Made by a program: the position numbers and the translations under genes
Shown here: positions 32,614-43,435 of the stretch, in pieces
Position numbering within the stretch: the stretch's first letter is position 1
Layout of the letters: every line of letters starts with the position of its first letter
Source: Corinectria fuckeliana
Taxonomy: Eukaryota; Ascomycota; Sordariomycetes; Hypocreales; Nectriaceae
Direction: 5' to 3'
Length of the DNA: 64,000 nucleotides
Assembly (NCBI GenBank): GCA_019137255.1
Contig: WPDH01000018.1
Location: 310,001 to 374,000, forward strand
The notes under the pieces: model-generated
Databases searched by the model: none
Told to the model about the DNA's origin: nothing
Seen by the model: the letters and a program-made list of their open reading frames with translations, nothing else

Positions 32614-32828
32614 CGTAGTTTCGGTGTGGCAATGATCGGGCCAAGATTCTGCTGATGGAGTTGAGGTTTGCTCGGACCAGGCCAGGCCAAGCCCGTCATC
32701 GTGAAGTCACGTGCACCCCAATGTTCTCCATGTACTTCCTCAAAGTACTTAGATATGTCACATTGGAAAGCACATCGTGGAGAGCATCAGTTACGGGGTA
32801 GTACAACTTTATTTCTAACAAATTGCAG

Positions 32829-33030
32829 CTTTGGCTGCTCTCATCTCCATCTCCAAGTCTTGAGGCAAATCTTCCTATGGAATCCGGTTGTTATTATCCA
32901 TCCGTTGTCATCTCCATCTGCAAGACGTCGCAGCAAAATATCCCGTATCGGATCCGGCTGCTCTCATCCATTCGTTGCCAAATCCATCTGCGATCGTATC
33001 GTATCCGGCTGTGCAATTGTCCAGCCGTGT
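32829..33030. repeat. ~70-bp degenerate direct repeats
   Basis: The segment GGAATCCGGTTGTTATTATC at about 32879 recurs as GGATCCGGCTGCTCTCATCC at about 32949. Each is followed by a matching CCATCTGC tail, giving a spacing of 70 bp. Partial further copies begin near 32829 and 33002. Confidence 0.7.
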
Positions 33031-33190
33031 GCAATAAAAACTCGTTTCCCTTTCGCAAAATCAAAACCACTCGTAGTGGGATATTCTTACAAGCAGCAGC
33101 GGTCCAAGGTGTCAACTCCCAGAAGTTGGGGTTTGGCGATGGTACTGCGATGTTGGTTGAAGGTCGTGATTTGTCCTCCAGAATGGCAGC

Positions 33191-33404
33191 AAATGTTGCG
33201 CGACCTCTGCGAGTGAGGCAAGGTTCCGGCATTTCCACACACCCGCCAAAAGTGGCGAGACCCCGTAGTACCGTGCCAGATCCTTCCTCAACAATGCAGC
33301 AAGTCTCGCGTCACCTCTGCGAACGAGGCAAGGCTCCGGCATTTCCACACACCCGCCACAAGTGGCGAGACCCCGTAGTACTGAGCCGGATCCCTCCTCG
33401 ACAT
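33191..33404. repeat. 110-bp tandem direct repeat, about two copies
   Basis: The run GAGGCAAGGTTCCGGCATTT starting near 33213 recurs near 33323 with one or two differences. The match extends through CCACACACCCGCCA and GTGGCGAGACCCCGTAGTAC in both. The period is exactly 110 bp. The second copy ends a few bases before the stop codon of the unknown gene, so the array sits in its probable 3' untranslated region. Confidence 0.85.
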
Positions 33405-33409
33405 GCCCC

Positions 33410-35840
33410 TTAAAAGCCCATGTCCTCCACCGGTTTGTAGATGGCGACCGCGTTTTCGAAACCAAAATAGATTGGTCCTACAGGCGGGCCTTGGCCTTCA
33501 TCATCGTGGTTCGGTTTGCCGCGATCGATGCGAATCTTTCCCAAAGCTGGGAGACTGCCAGTTGGCTTCGAGTAGAACTCTGAAAGAAGCTGTGTAGAAA
33601 CACGTCCGATGTCTGAGATTACTGCCTTGACCATCGCGCGTGATCGCTTGTCTGCAAATCTTTCGCTGACAAACAGTCTGAGAGACGGCAGGGACTGCAG
33701 GGAATCCCGGGAGTGTTTGTTGTCCCGGACGAATGCGTGCTCGAACTGGGGCTGGAACAGGGTGCCTTGGGCGTTCATCTGCATACCTGGAGGCGTCGGT
33801 CTAACCGTCTCGCTGGTTCGGAGCTTAAGCAGACCCCGGCCGGTAGAAACTAGTGGTGCATCGCAGTTGAAATCGCCGCCCTTCCAGTCGTCAAAGAGTG
33901 TGGTCATGATGCCAAACCACTCTGGATTCTGATGATGGTCTTCAGTCTCAATGGTTCTGCGCAAAACGCACCCTGCGCAAACCCGGGTGTGAGGTCGAGC
34001 AGCGCGAGCCGTGTTGGTGAAGAATTCTTCAGGCATGTCATACCCGCAAGCAGAACAGAATATCAGGTGTTTGGCCATGGTGCAGCCGTACCAATCAGGC
34101 CAATCATGTCGAATGTCTTCGAGTCCGAGTCGAACGGCCTTGAGGGCATCGTACAGGGCCTCGTGTTTCTTGGAGAGTGTCTCAAGGTACAATTCGCAGT
34201 ATCGATGGACACCATCGAGAAAACATTCCACGGCTAGGGGAAGCAGCGGGAGTTGCGATAAGTAGGTTCGAAAGGCATAGCCCTCCACGAACAGCAAGTC
34301 GATGCCCATCTGCAGAGCCTTCATGTAGGCCTCCAGAAGGACTCGGAAAATGCCTCTCTGAGAAACTTCCCCATTGAGCCCGCTCCAAGTAATACCATAT
34401 GTGGCGGAATTCTTGGCGGCGTAGGGCATGCCGTAGTTGAACTGGGGGAAGAAGTCAAACTTGATAATACCGCATTTGTTGTCAGCCTGGCGAGTCTGGT
34501 TGATCTCGTGGATCAGATCGAGAAGAGTTATGACATCTCCAAACCCGATCATTGGGCAATCATAGATGCCAAGCATCGTGACTTCTGGGCACGATCGTAG
34601 AATGATTGCAACCATTCTGCAGTCAAGCATAGGTACGTTGCAGAAGTGCAACACGCGGATCTTGGTTCTTCTCGCGTAGATGGCAGCGGCTGGAAGAGTG
34701 TTAGCATAGAGATCTGGAAGTTCAAGCATTTTGGATAACTGACCCAACATGTGCATGTCATTCAGGGCGGTCTGGGCGTATTGCCGGTTTATGGCGAGTT
34801 TGCAAGGCTCCAGATCGTCCACCATACCCTCAATGCCCTCAATGTGAGGCAGGGACCGCACCAAAGCGATGGTTTTCTCGTCGTAAAACTTCTCCAACAA
34901 AGTCACCGCTTCGTTGACGAGTACAACACTGGGACCGTTGATCTGGGATGGGCCCCAGAATGGTGTTGTGGGACCACCTAGCTGGTGGATTTGAGTCATG
35001 ACGGAAATGACATGATCCTGAGCGGCTTTCTCTCGATGTCCGCCTTCTGTCTGAGGCGAAGTTCTCATGTGAAAAACGGTGTACTCAGGATTGATTGCCA
35101 GAAACACGGCCTCTTTCGCGGGGTTTCGGAAGGACTGCTCAGTGACATTGTAGATGTCCTATAACATCACGTTAGTTGCCTGCCATATTTCATGAAGGGG
35201 GGGGAGACTTACAATCGCGGTTGACATCGCTGCCCATCCGGCAGGATCAGCCACGGCAAGGTTCTCTAGAGTCTTGTAGCCATCGGAGGCCAACTCCCTA
35301 GCAATGTTAACACCGTAAGGCATATATCCAGAGAAGGAGGCGCGGAGATCAGAAGGAGGCGTTCCCGAAGTGACCCCATCCTCGTCGAGCTAGGTAGAGA
35401 TGTCAGTCAGCATGTGCTTGGTAGGCTTCAAGAACGGAAACATTAACTCACTGGGGCCAAAACACCGCCGTAGCTATAAACACCCTTGTTTGGGTAGGAG
35501 TCGCCAGCTAGGTACTCTTCTCGAGTACGTCGTTTCAAGTACTCGTCAGCCTTGCGATGCCATTCTTCGATGATGTGATCGGGGGTCTTCAGTGTCACGA
35601 ATGTACTGAAACCTTGAACTTCGAGCCGCAGGCGCGAAAGCTGTCCATCGTAGACTATGTACGCTTAGATAGAGTCAGTGATGAAGTCTCAACGAGTGGG
35701 TGGAGGGACGCACAATGTCTGGTAGTAGCCGGAGTAGGGAGTTGGTAGAACTCAATGTTGGGGTCCATGTTGGTGTTGGCCACTTTGGGTCTAGTAGTCT
35801 GGTTAGTCGCCGCCACGGCTTTGGACTTCCTCCTTGGCAT
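33410..35840 (-). CDS. conserved fungal protein of unknown function with a paired-CxxC motif
   Basis: The exons are 35840-35714, 35654-35452, 35389-35213 and 35158-33410, giving 751 residues; all junctions are GT/AG and in frame. I do not recognise the family with certainty. After a basic N-terminus (MPRRKSKAVAATN) comes a mixed alpha/beta region. The segment IRVLHFCNVPMLDCRMVAII followed by LRSCPEVTMLGIYDCPM resembles leucine-rich or F-box-associated repeats. Around residues 533-562 a CSACGYDMPEEF...VCAGC pair of CxxC motifs could bind zinc. The C-terminus IYFGFENAVAIYKPVEDMGF is regular, not low-complexity. There is no signal peptide or membrane segment. The long CT-rich upstream region and the tandem repeats at its 3' end are unusual among its neighbours. 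The reading is well supported as a gene, but not as any function. Confidence 0.82.
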
Positions 35841-37320
35841 GATTAACAGGGCCGGTGGTGATGACGCAGGATGAAGCTTGGTTGCAAGAGGCTGTGAAAT
35901 AGACAGAGCTCAGGGACGGCTTCGGCATCAACACTAGCGTTGGAGGTAAAGTAGATGGGGATGAAGCTAGAAGAGAAGGGAGGGGATAGAGGATAGAGGA
36001 TAGAGGAGGGAAGAATGGAATGAGGAGAGAAGGAGAGAAGGAGAGAAGGAGAGAAGGGTGGATAAGTGGTTAAGAGTAGCAAGAGAGTGAGGGTGTTGCA
36101 GGGAGGCTTTGGCCAAGTTGGGTAAGTTGGCCAGGTAGGTAGGTAGTTAGGTTAAGGTACTTAGGCTGGGGGCAGGATGAGGCACGTGAGAGGTCCTGGT
36201 GCCACAAGGCTGAGAGGGCAAACGCAAGCCAAATGACTACTACCTTGGGGCTAGGCAGGTGCGCTGGAGTCGTGTCCTGGGTGGCACTCTGTGCTTCTCC
36301 AGCGACGATGACTCGTGAGACGAAGGTAGTGTAACGTCCAACCAACGACGAATATTCGGACTGTGCTCGTATGGGCAAAGCATGTACAGCAAGGAAGGGA
36401 AATGGGGAAGAGAGATGAACAAAGTGAAAAATAAAAAAACGTGGACGTACCTTTCAACGCGATGTTCTTGGGGATACGTCTCTTGAGAGAACTTGTCGGG
36501 TTTGTGTGATTTCTACACATCCAGGTCAACATACTTCAACACAGAGGAACTAAGGTATGCGTACCAAGGAACAACGAAGAGGTTTTTTCGGCCAACAGGG
36601 TTGGCCGAGTTGAGACGAAGGTTTGAAGTGCGGACAAGCTGGTGGCGTACTAAAATAGGTTAACTTTCGGCCTCGGACAAGACAAATGATGGAAACGAGA
36701 CAAGAGATCTGAACAAGAGCGAGTGTTTTGGGGTTTGTGGCTTGGGCTTGGGACTAGGGGCGTGTTTCTGGTGTGGGAAAGACACAATACCAGGAGTCTT
36801 CACGGTCCAGCTGGTGAAGCCAAGACGTTGGGTGAAGACAACGAGCATGAGAGGAGAGAGCCTTCGACACGGAAAGCAACGCACTAGGTCAGAAGCCAGG
36901 TAACCCATAGGAGAGAGTACCTCGCTTGCCTCCCAGGGTGAACCAGTATGGATACCAAGGCCTGAGGTGTCGCGAACAAATACGTTTCCGGCCCTAGGCC
37001 ACGGGCACTGACCAGAGAGCAGGTGGTAGTGCTCTCGAGTGAAGGTGAGATAACAGTGACGTGCTGGGTAGGGAGGAGGAAGTGGAGATAGAAGAGGCGA
37101 GGGTGCAGAACGTGAAGCACGGTGAGGCTGGGAATGCAGGCAACGCGTGAGGTGTTTCGGGTTGGGAATAAAGCTTGACTGCTTTGAATAGAAGAGAAGA
37201 GAAGAAAGGAGAGGACTAGATGAAGCATAGCAACGTACCTTGAACAGTATGCCTGTGTGCTGAGCTTGCGGGTGGTGTTGGTGTTGTGTGAGGGAAAAGG
37301 AAGAGAAGAGGGAGAAAAGG
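35841..37320 (-). promoter_or_regulatory. probable long, intron-containing 5' leader of the unknown gene
   Basis: On the minus strand the whole stretch is pyrimidine-rich. It contains several good donor-like sites (AAG|GTACGT near 37238 and AAAG|GTACGT near 36450), and a TATA-like box lies upstream at 37340-37348. Purine-repeat tracts on the plus strand (GAGAGAAGG, 9-bp period, about 36025-36058) are CT repeats on the transcript strand. Short open frames here (82 to 114 codons) have no family resemblance. The best reading is a leader with one or more 5'-UTR introns. A separate short gene cannot be excluded. Confidence 0.4.
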
Positions 37321-37339
37321 TGGGAGATGTGGGGGGGGG

Positions 37340-37348
37340 TTTTTTATA
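37340..37348 (-). promoter_or_regulatory. TATA-like box on minus strand
   Basis: Read on the minus strand the sequence is TATAAAAAA. It is followed downstream by a run of C, then a CT-rich stretch and a GTACGT donor, the usual layout of a fungal core promoter and leader. It could drive the unknown gene that starts at 35840. Confidence 0.4.
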
Positions 37349-38236
37349 TTTTTCGGGAGTGGAAGCGCATCAGTAATTTCATAGGCCCCTCGAACCGTCT
37401 GTGGCTTGCTGGAACAATCACTCTCCGGTGCAGAAGGCCGGAGAAGGACTCAGATGATAGCACCTTATAGGGGAGGGGGCATGCATCTTGCCTGGCCTAG
37501 GCAACTGAAGCACTCCGAGGCCAGGGCTTCAGGGCCTAGCATCTTGCTGGTTACTTACAGATTGCAGGAAGCTTTAGCGTAGAGAATAACGGCTTCCGGT
37601 GATATCATTCGTATCCCCTCTGTGTTGCTCAGGGCCGATGCCTTGGCAATTGTCCAAGCCTAGGACACGGCTCTGCCCATTGCCCCTCGGCAACTGTACA
37701 GAAAGGAGGGGTATTGGTAACTAGACGCCCACATGCGTGATGCCGTACTGGGAGTCTTCAGACACAATAGATGTGGTGGTTTATGTATGCCTCCTAGTGA
37801 TTCCCTCCATCACCCCCCGTAACTCGCCTCCTCATAGTATGCACCGGCACCATTCAGGGCCACCACCCACCTTTCAGATCATTCTTCTATTTGGCTCGAA
37901 AACTCCACCAGAACGTACGAAGCATCCGACAGATACTCCCACGCCGATCTTATACTCGAGACCTGTTCCCAATACAACCGGCCCCCCTGAACCGCGGATT
38001 TGTTGTTCCCAGCATCTCTTTGTGCATCACCAGAACGGTCCTCCGAAGGGCAGCACTGGCCATCTCCAATCAGACAACGAGGAACCCTTCGGCCGCTCCT
38101 CCATAGTCAATGACTTTGTTCGAGGCAACAAAGAGACTTGGCGAACGCCCACTGTGAAGGGGGGGTAACGCAGGTGAGTAGTCGTTTTTGCATCCAAACC
38201 TCTGGGGTCATCCTGACCTGACACCATCCCCACGGA

Positions 38237-38258
38237 TCGCCAGAGCATCACCAGAGCA
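38237..38258 (+). repeat. 11-bp tandem duplication (CAGAGCATCAC x2)
   Basis: The unit CAGAGCATCAC appears twice in direct succession. Confidence 0.85.
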
Positions 38259-38419
38259 TCACTTTGCACCCCGGCACTAGAGACGAACCAATACTCCGAC
38301 CCCCTTCCACCCAAGTTCCACAACTAGGCCGCGACCGCGCTGGCAAGAACGCAACCATCGACGCGTACGAAGACAGACAAAGGACCTACGAACCACGCTA
38401 GCCGAGCTCGAAGAACACC

Positions 38420-39350
38420 CCTTACAGCATCGACCGTCATCGAGAAGAAGGTCTTGCATATCATCAAGACTGGATTCAACATGAACTATTCTCCGCGAGT
38501 TGGGCTTCGCCGAACACCAGACCGTCACCGAAAAGAAGGCCTTTGTAGGCCCATGAAACGTTTCGATCCATCGCGGACTGCCCACCTCAACAAAACACCA
38601 TTACTTACGCCCAGTCGAGCAGGGAGAACCAGCCTCGCAGCACCCGAACTTCATCGAACTTCATCAAGAAGAAAGCCCTGGACGCCAACGAGACTTTGTG
38701 GAGATCGTCAGCTACCCTTCTCGACAGAGCACCAGTGATTGTGCTTCGCCTAGCTTGGTACACTGAAAGAAGAAGACCTCGAGGCCTTCCATTCATTCTA
38801 GACTGCCATCCTTGGAAAGCACCGCGGCTTAGACTTCGCCGGGCATGAAGAACAGGCCTCACGAAATCCAACCTCGTCCCCTCCTCCTCCTCCTCCAAAG
38901 GCGATGGTACTAAGTCTGCTGCTGCTACAGCTCTCGCTCTCGTCGACGTAACTTGCCAACTTCCTCTATCGAACTCATCTATTGCGAAGTTCATCAAGAA
39001 GAGCCCCGAAGATCATAAAGCCTTCAGTTCATCGTCGGCAGGATACCCTCCTCGACGAGGCGTCAAAGCGCTGGCTTAGCCAAGCACCGAGAGACAACCT
39101 TACAGCACCCAAGCTTCGTCTAGAAGAAGACCTTCGAGTCTCACGAAGCCGCAAGATTCACAGTGAACGGCCCATGCCCTCCTTGAGAAAGCACCATTAG
39201 TTCAGCTGGATCTAGCAGGAAGAACCAATCTTTCAACACCTCACCTCTATTGACGATCAATAACTAAGGGCTCAGAGAATGTTCGAGCCAACGAGACTAT
39301 ACATATCCCTCTCGACAAAGCACTCCTTGCCTAGACCTCGCCACCTTGAT
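38420..39350. repeat. degenerate tandem repeat, period near 130 bp
   Basis: Three short words recur in the same order. AAGAAG followed by an ACCT/GCCT word is near 38446, 38533, 38665, 38770, 38996 and 39123. CTCGACAAAGCACC-like words are near 38717, 38807, 39047, 39178 and 39307. TTACAGCACC-like words are near 38421, 38634, 39099 and 39232. The clearest steps are 130 to 133 bp; others are about 90 to 105 or double. Copies have diverged strongly, so boundaries are approximate. Confidence 0.5.
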
Positions 39351-42300
39351 CACCAACAGCGAACCCTAGAGACCTCACCCTTAGGAATGAGACCATACAC
39401 TACTACACCACTATCAAGAGCACAGAGGAGTCACAAACACTCCGAAGCGAGACAAAAGCAACCACAGAGACAAGTATTCAACCTGGTAGCACCACAGGAA
39501 GCTTGAGCATCCGCCGGGCACGAGAAAGCAAGCCTTAGGTATGTCCTGATCACCAGCGAATCTCCCAGTCACCTTCGTACCAGATCAATCATCGACGAAT
39601 ATTACTATCAAGAGTTTCAAGGACCAGAGACAACTAACATCTCAAAGGTGCCGCCGACCTGTACAACACAAGCCGACAGAATCCGACTAAGACGAAGCTG
39701 GTAACGACTCGGCCTAGCACTTGCGCCAAGCTAAACATCACGAGCTGCTAGATCCCGACAAAGACGCCCTCTTGGCGATACTGGATATCAATGACACCAA
39801 GCTGGACAGGAATAAGCATCCAGAAGCCGACTAGGATGCTTTTCTTAAGACTATGCTCGGTAGCGGTACCAGTCTAGTCAACCCAAGCTTTCGAAACCCG
39901 TCATATGTTCTGTCAACAACTCTCTACGACACTGTATCCAAGCCAGACAATTCGAGCTTTCGGAACCCGACGACGGCGGCCTGTTGGGGATGCTACGCGA
40001 CAGTGGTGGCAGAGGAGCTATGAAGCAAAGACATCGGCTGCTACGAGAAGAGTCCTAAGCCTGCTTAAGAATCAGTACGACAGATTGGTATAGTATTGAG
40101 AAACAAAGGAGACGAGATTCTTCATTGTGAGACTACGGGCTCACAAAATTATCATCAGGAACAACCCCCGAACGAAGCCACCCAATTCGAACTTCGACTG
40201 CCCTCCCGACCGAGCCCTGGGCATTCCTCCGAGCCTCCGCCCTCCCACGAGCCGATCCTTATTCTAAACCGAAAGACAAATCGAACTTGAAGAACCCAAA
40301 CTCCGACATCATTACCCCCCTACGAGCCAGTCTCCCTACTCCACAAAGAGAGCGAAGAACATCGATACGAAAGGCAGAATCACATCAAGATCTGCTAGAC
40401 ATCTGAGAAATACTGATGACAGGCCCCGGCCCAACACTCGACACGAACTCAAGATCAAAGTACCAGAACAGGCCCCCGAGGTTCGTTGAATACCCAGAAG
40501 AAGAAAGGCGGAATCGGGGTCAAGCACCAGAAGCACAAGAATCCCCAAGAGAACAAAGAAGCGGAACTTGTTAGAACCCTAGGATGCAGGTGCCAGAATG
40601 TGGCCTCTTCCTCGAGATTGGCTAGAGGCTACAGTACCGGAGCGTCTCTCGGTGCCTGTTCAAATGCCAGACAAAGAATGAGGAAGGTTAGAGCCTTGAG
40701 AGAGAACAAAAAAGCGAATAGGCAGGAGAAGCATGCTACAGCCTCATGCTTAGGGTCGTCATGCTTTGGCAGGCTTCTCCGTCGTATCACGGCTTCCTAT
40801 CACGGCTTCCAGTTGTGGGTAACTGGTATCATTGTCTCCAAGCTGGAAGAAGCATCTCGCTTAAGACTGAGCGAACCATGGTCTGCTCTGAGCCTTTCGG
40901 GAATACAGATGACGTCTCTAGCCAAGAAAGGTGATGGAAATTTCGGCCAACTGCTTTGGTTTTTACGCCGGGCTGAGACCCCTTCAAGGAGGAAGCGTGT
41001 ACGTACAAGGTCGAAGTTTGACGACTCAGAACCGCTGACTTTCGATTTTAGCAAGGCCAAGGACAACCGATTATCCTAAGCAGCATTCACAGGCATAGTG
41101 ACGACGAAGCCCCTTGAGAGAGCTCTTGTTCTCTTAGCGGAGTCGATGGAGCTGAAACAGGTATGCTAGTATGATACTGCAACTTCCATTGACACAACGG
41201 CTTGGGCGATGGTAGAGAAAGAAGGCCATGCTAATTCATAATCCTAGATCATCTTTTTGATCCAGATATTAGGCGTCTTATCTTCCGCGGCCCCGTATTG
41301 CACCGACTGCAACCTACATGGCGTGCAGCATCTCCCTGCGCAATCCTGCGTCTGACTGCGTCAAGAAATACCTCCTCCCGCTTCGAGGATAATCGAGGAA
41401 CTTCCCGATCGGCTCCATAGCATACAAGTCCGTTAAGGGATTTCAGTGCTTTAAAAGAGCAGACGGAACTTGCCGACCGCAGAGAACAACCCAGTGCTGC
41501 ATGAAAAGCCGCCTGGACGAATCATCACGACAGTGCGGACTTCCGAGTCTACCGCCGACACCCAATCTCGAATCATGTCACGATAATTACGTCCTATCAC
41601 GGACCACGGCCCACGGCCACTCAAGTCTACCTGCACCCCGCCGTCACCGTACAGCCAAACCACACCCTCGCTGGATGCTTCCCGACATGGCGTTTGCCTG
41701 CCAGCACACCACCCACAGGACTCGAAGGGGCTGTGCGAGGCACGCACGTTGGCACGCAAGGCCACGGACGTGTTGGAGCGGGCCACATGGGCGAGCACAT
41801 GCCCACCCTGCAAGTGCAAGGGAGCGGGGACTGCATGAACGTTTTGGACGACACCCGTTTCGTCATCGCCCAGCGTCAGCTCGAAGAAGGCGGTGATCGA
41901 CGGCGGAAGCGTTGTGGTGAAGCGTGGCGGTGGGAGTAAAGAAGGGTGGTGTGTGACCTGACGGCGCCGCCATCGGCTTGCGAGCGAGCTAATTGCGGCT
42001 GCGAACGGTTTGTGTGGGCAAACGAGCTTCATGTAGGTGGGCACGAGATCATGGAAGCAGTGGCTCAAAGGGTCAGACATGATGAAGCCAAGGCAGACAG
42101 ACTCGGGCACTTACACAAGATGAGGGAGGGCGTTGTCTCGAGACCACGAAAAGATACGTCTTCTCCGTAGGGGCGTCTTGTCTCTCGTCATGGCCGGGGT
42201 CGGGATACGATAGATACGAACTCAAAGGAGAATCAATTAAGCAGCATTGCAGTACCAAGTGCATTACGCATATCACCCATGGCACTTTACGACGGATTTC

Positions 42301-43419
42301 CGTTGCATTCCACCGGAGACGGAAAAAGGCACATGGCAAAGCAGAGAGCTGCAGGATCGTCACACCCTATCAAGGGACTGGGGCCAAGGAGGAGGAGCCC
42401 GGCGCACGCCTCGCCGCCACGGCGGTAAGAAGACGACGAAAGACGAGAAAGTTCCTGGGGCGGGATGGTCCGATAGAGAGGCGCACAACTGCCTCACACC
42501 ACTACCCCCGCCCGTAATGGACCAGCATCGAAAACAGACGACAAGGAGGGATCGATCACGGCGGGAAAAGGGGACGCGACTTACACGTACGGACACAGGA
42601 ACTCGTCCCGCCGGGACAATACGGTCCATACAGGCACAGGCACAAGCACCCCGGGTCCACGCGGCTGCGCCGGACGGGACAGCCGCTGTCTCGAAGATGG
42701 CGATGGAGGCCAGTGGCACCATCAAAAGCAAGGAAAGACGACGGCCTGAGCGAGAGCTGATGACGGTAAATCAGGTGACTGGCCTGGGGCCTGGGGCCTG
42801 GGGCCTCAAGAAAGCTTGAGGACGGCACATGACTGGACGGATGGTCCGGATCATCGAGGCCGGGAAAACGGAGGGCATGCCCACCCCACCGCATCTTTAG
42901 GAAGACATGGTCACGGGTCGAAGCACGATGGCACATGGCAAGATTGCGATATGGATGGAGGGGATGGAGCGAATGGCTTGAAAGGCGGTGGAGATGGTGC
43001 ACGGGGTGTGCATGGCCGCATAACATCAAGTCAAGTCGAGGGCCGGGCGATTAAGAGAAGGATCGCCTTGTGGGTCCTGCGGAGTTTCTTCTTGATGGCG
43101 GATTGATCATCTCTCAACGACAACAACAGCGAAGACGAAGACGAAGCACGTATCTACTGTATCCATCCATCTGTATGTACCTGGTATGCCCCTGCTTGGT
43201 CTGCTTGGTCCAAATATCCACAGTAGTCCTTGGGCCTGAGGGACGATCATATATAGTGCAGTGATAGACACGAGCTATCGACATTGTAAGGGCAGTCAGT
43301 GAGTCAGTCAGCCAGTCAGTCACTTTTAGTGGGTAGATGAAGGGAGGAAATGGATGAAAGGAAGCCAGGCCAGATGGTATCGCATTGCATCGCAATATCG
43401 CGTCTCCATATCGGTACAT

Positions 43420-43435
43420 GCCTAGGTACCTAGGC
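43420..43435. repeat. 16-nt perfect palindrome GCCTAGGTACCTAGGC
   Basis: This is an exact inverted repeat built from the CCTAGGTACCTAGG core. Nearby on the right are ACCTACCTACCT words. The same core word recurs elsewhere in intergenic DNA of this window. Confidence 0.85.

Larger units (their letters stand above)
32614..33409. other. intergenic region with two families of direct repeats
   Basis: This is the bL36m promoter side and the 3' flank of the unknown gene at 33410. It is largely made of direct repeats, listed separately: a unit of about 70 bp at about 32829-33030 and a 110-bp unit at 33191-33404. Confidence 0.7.
37350..41450. other. gene-free region, strongly strand-asymmetric in base composition
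   Basis: No supportable gene was found. Between about 38000 and 40700 the plus strand is rich in A and poor in T: by hand count, A 49 and T 15 of 120 bases at 39361-39480, and A 47 and T 19 of 120 at 40261-40380. Stops are frequent in all frames except for short runs. A degenerate tandem repeat, listed separately, lies inside it. The region is not simply A+T-rich, so it does not look like ordinary RIP-mutated transposon DNA. Confidence 0.65.

Noticed and set aside
36660..37228. Two short minus-strand frames (82 and 114 codons) upstream of the unknown gene
   Set aside because: They lie in a CT-rich leader-like stretch and show no conserved features; better explained as leader sequence.
37350..41450. 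RIP-mutated transposon as the explanation for the asymmetric block
   Set aside because: RIP makes both strands A+T-rich and leaves TpA excess; here GC is near 45-50% and only A, not T, is raised.
41451..42110. 219-codon minus-strand open frame in the gene-free region
   Set aside because: It has an irregular sequence with overlapping open frames on both strands and no domain; GC-rich chance frame.
42247..42819. 190-codon plus-strand open frame
   Set aside because: It is biased to Arg/Thr/Gly without structure; an overlapping antisense frame is equally long.
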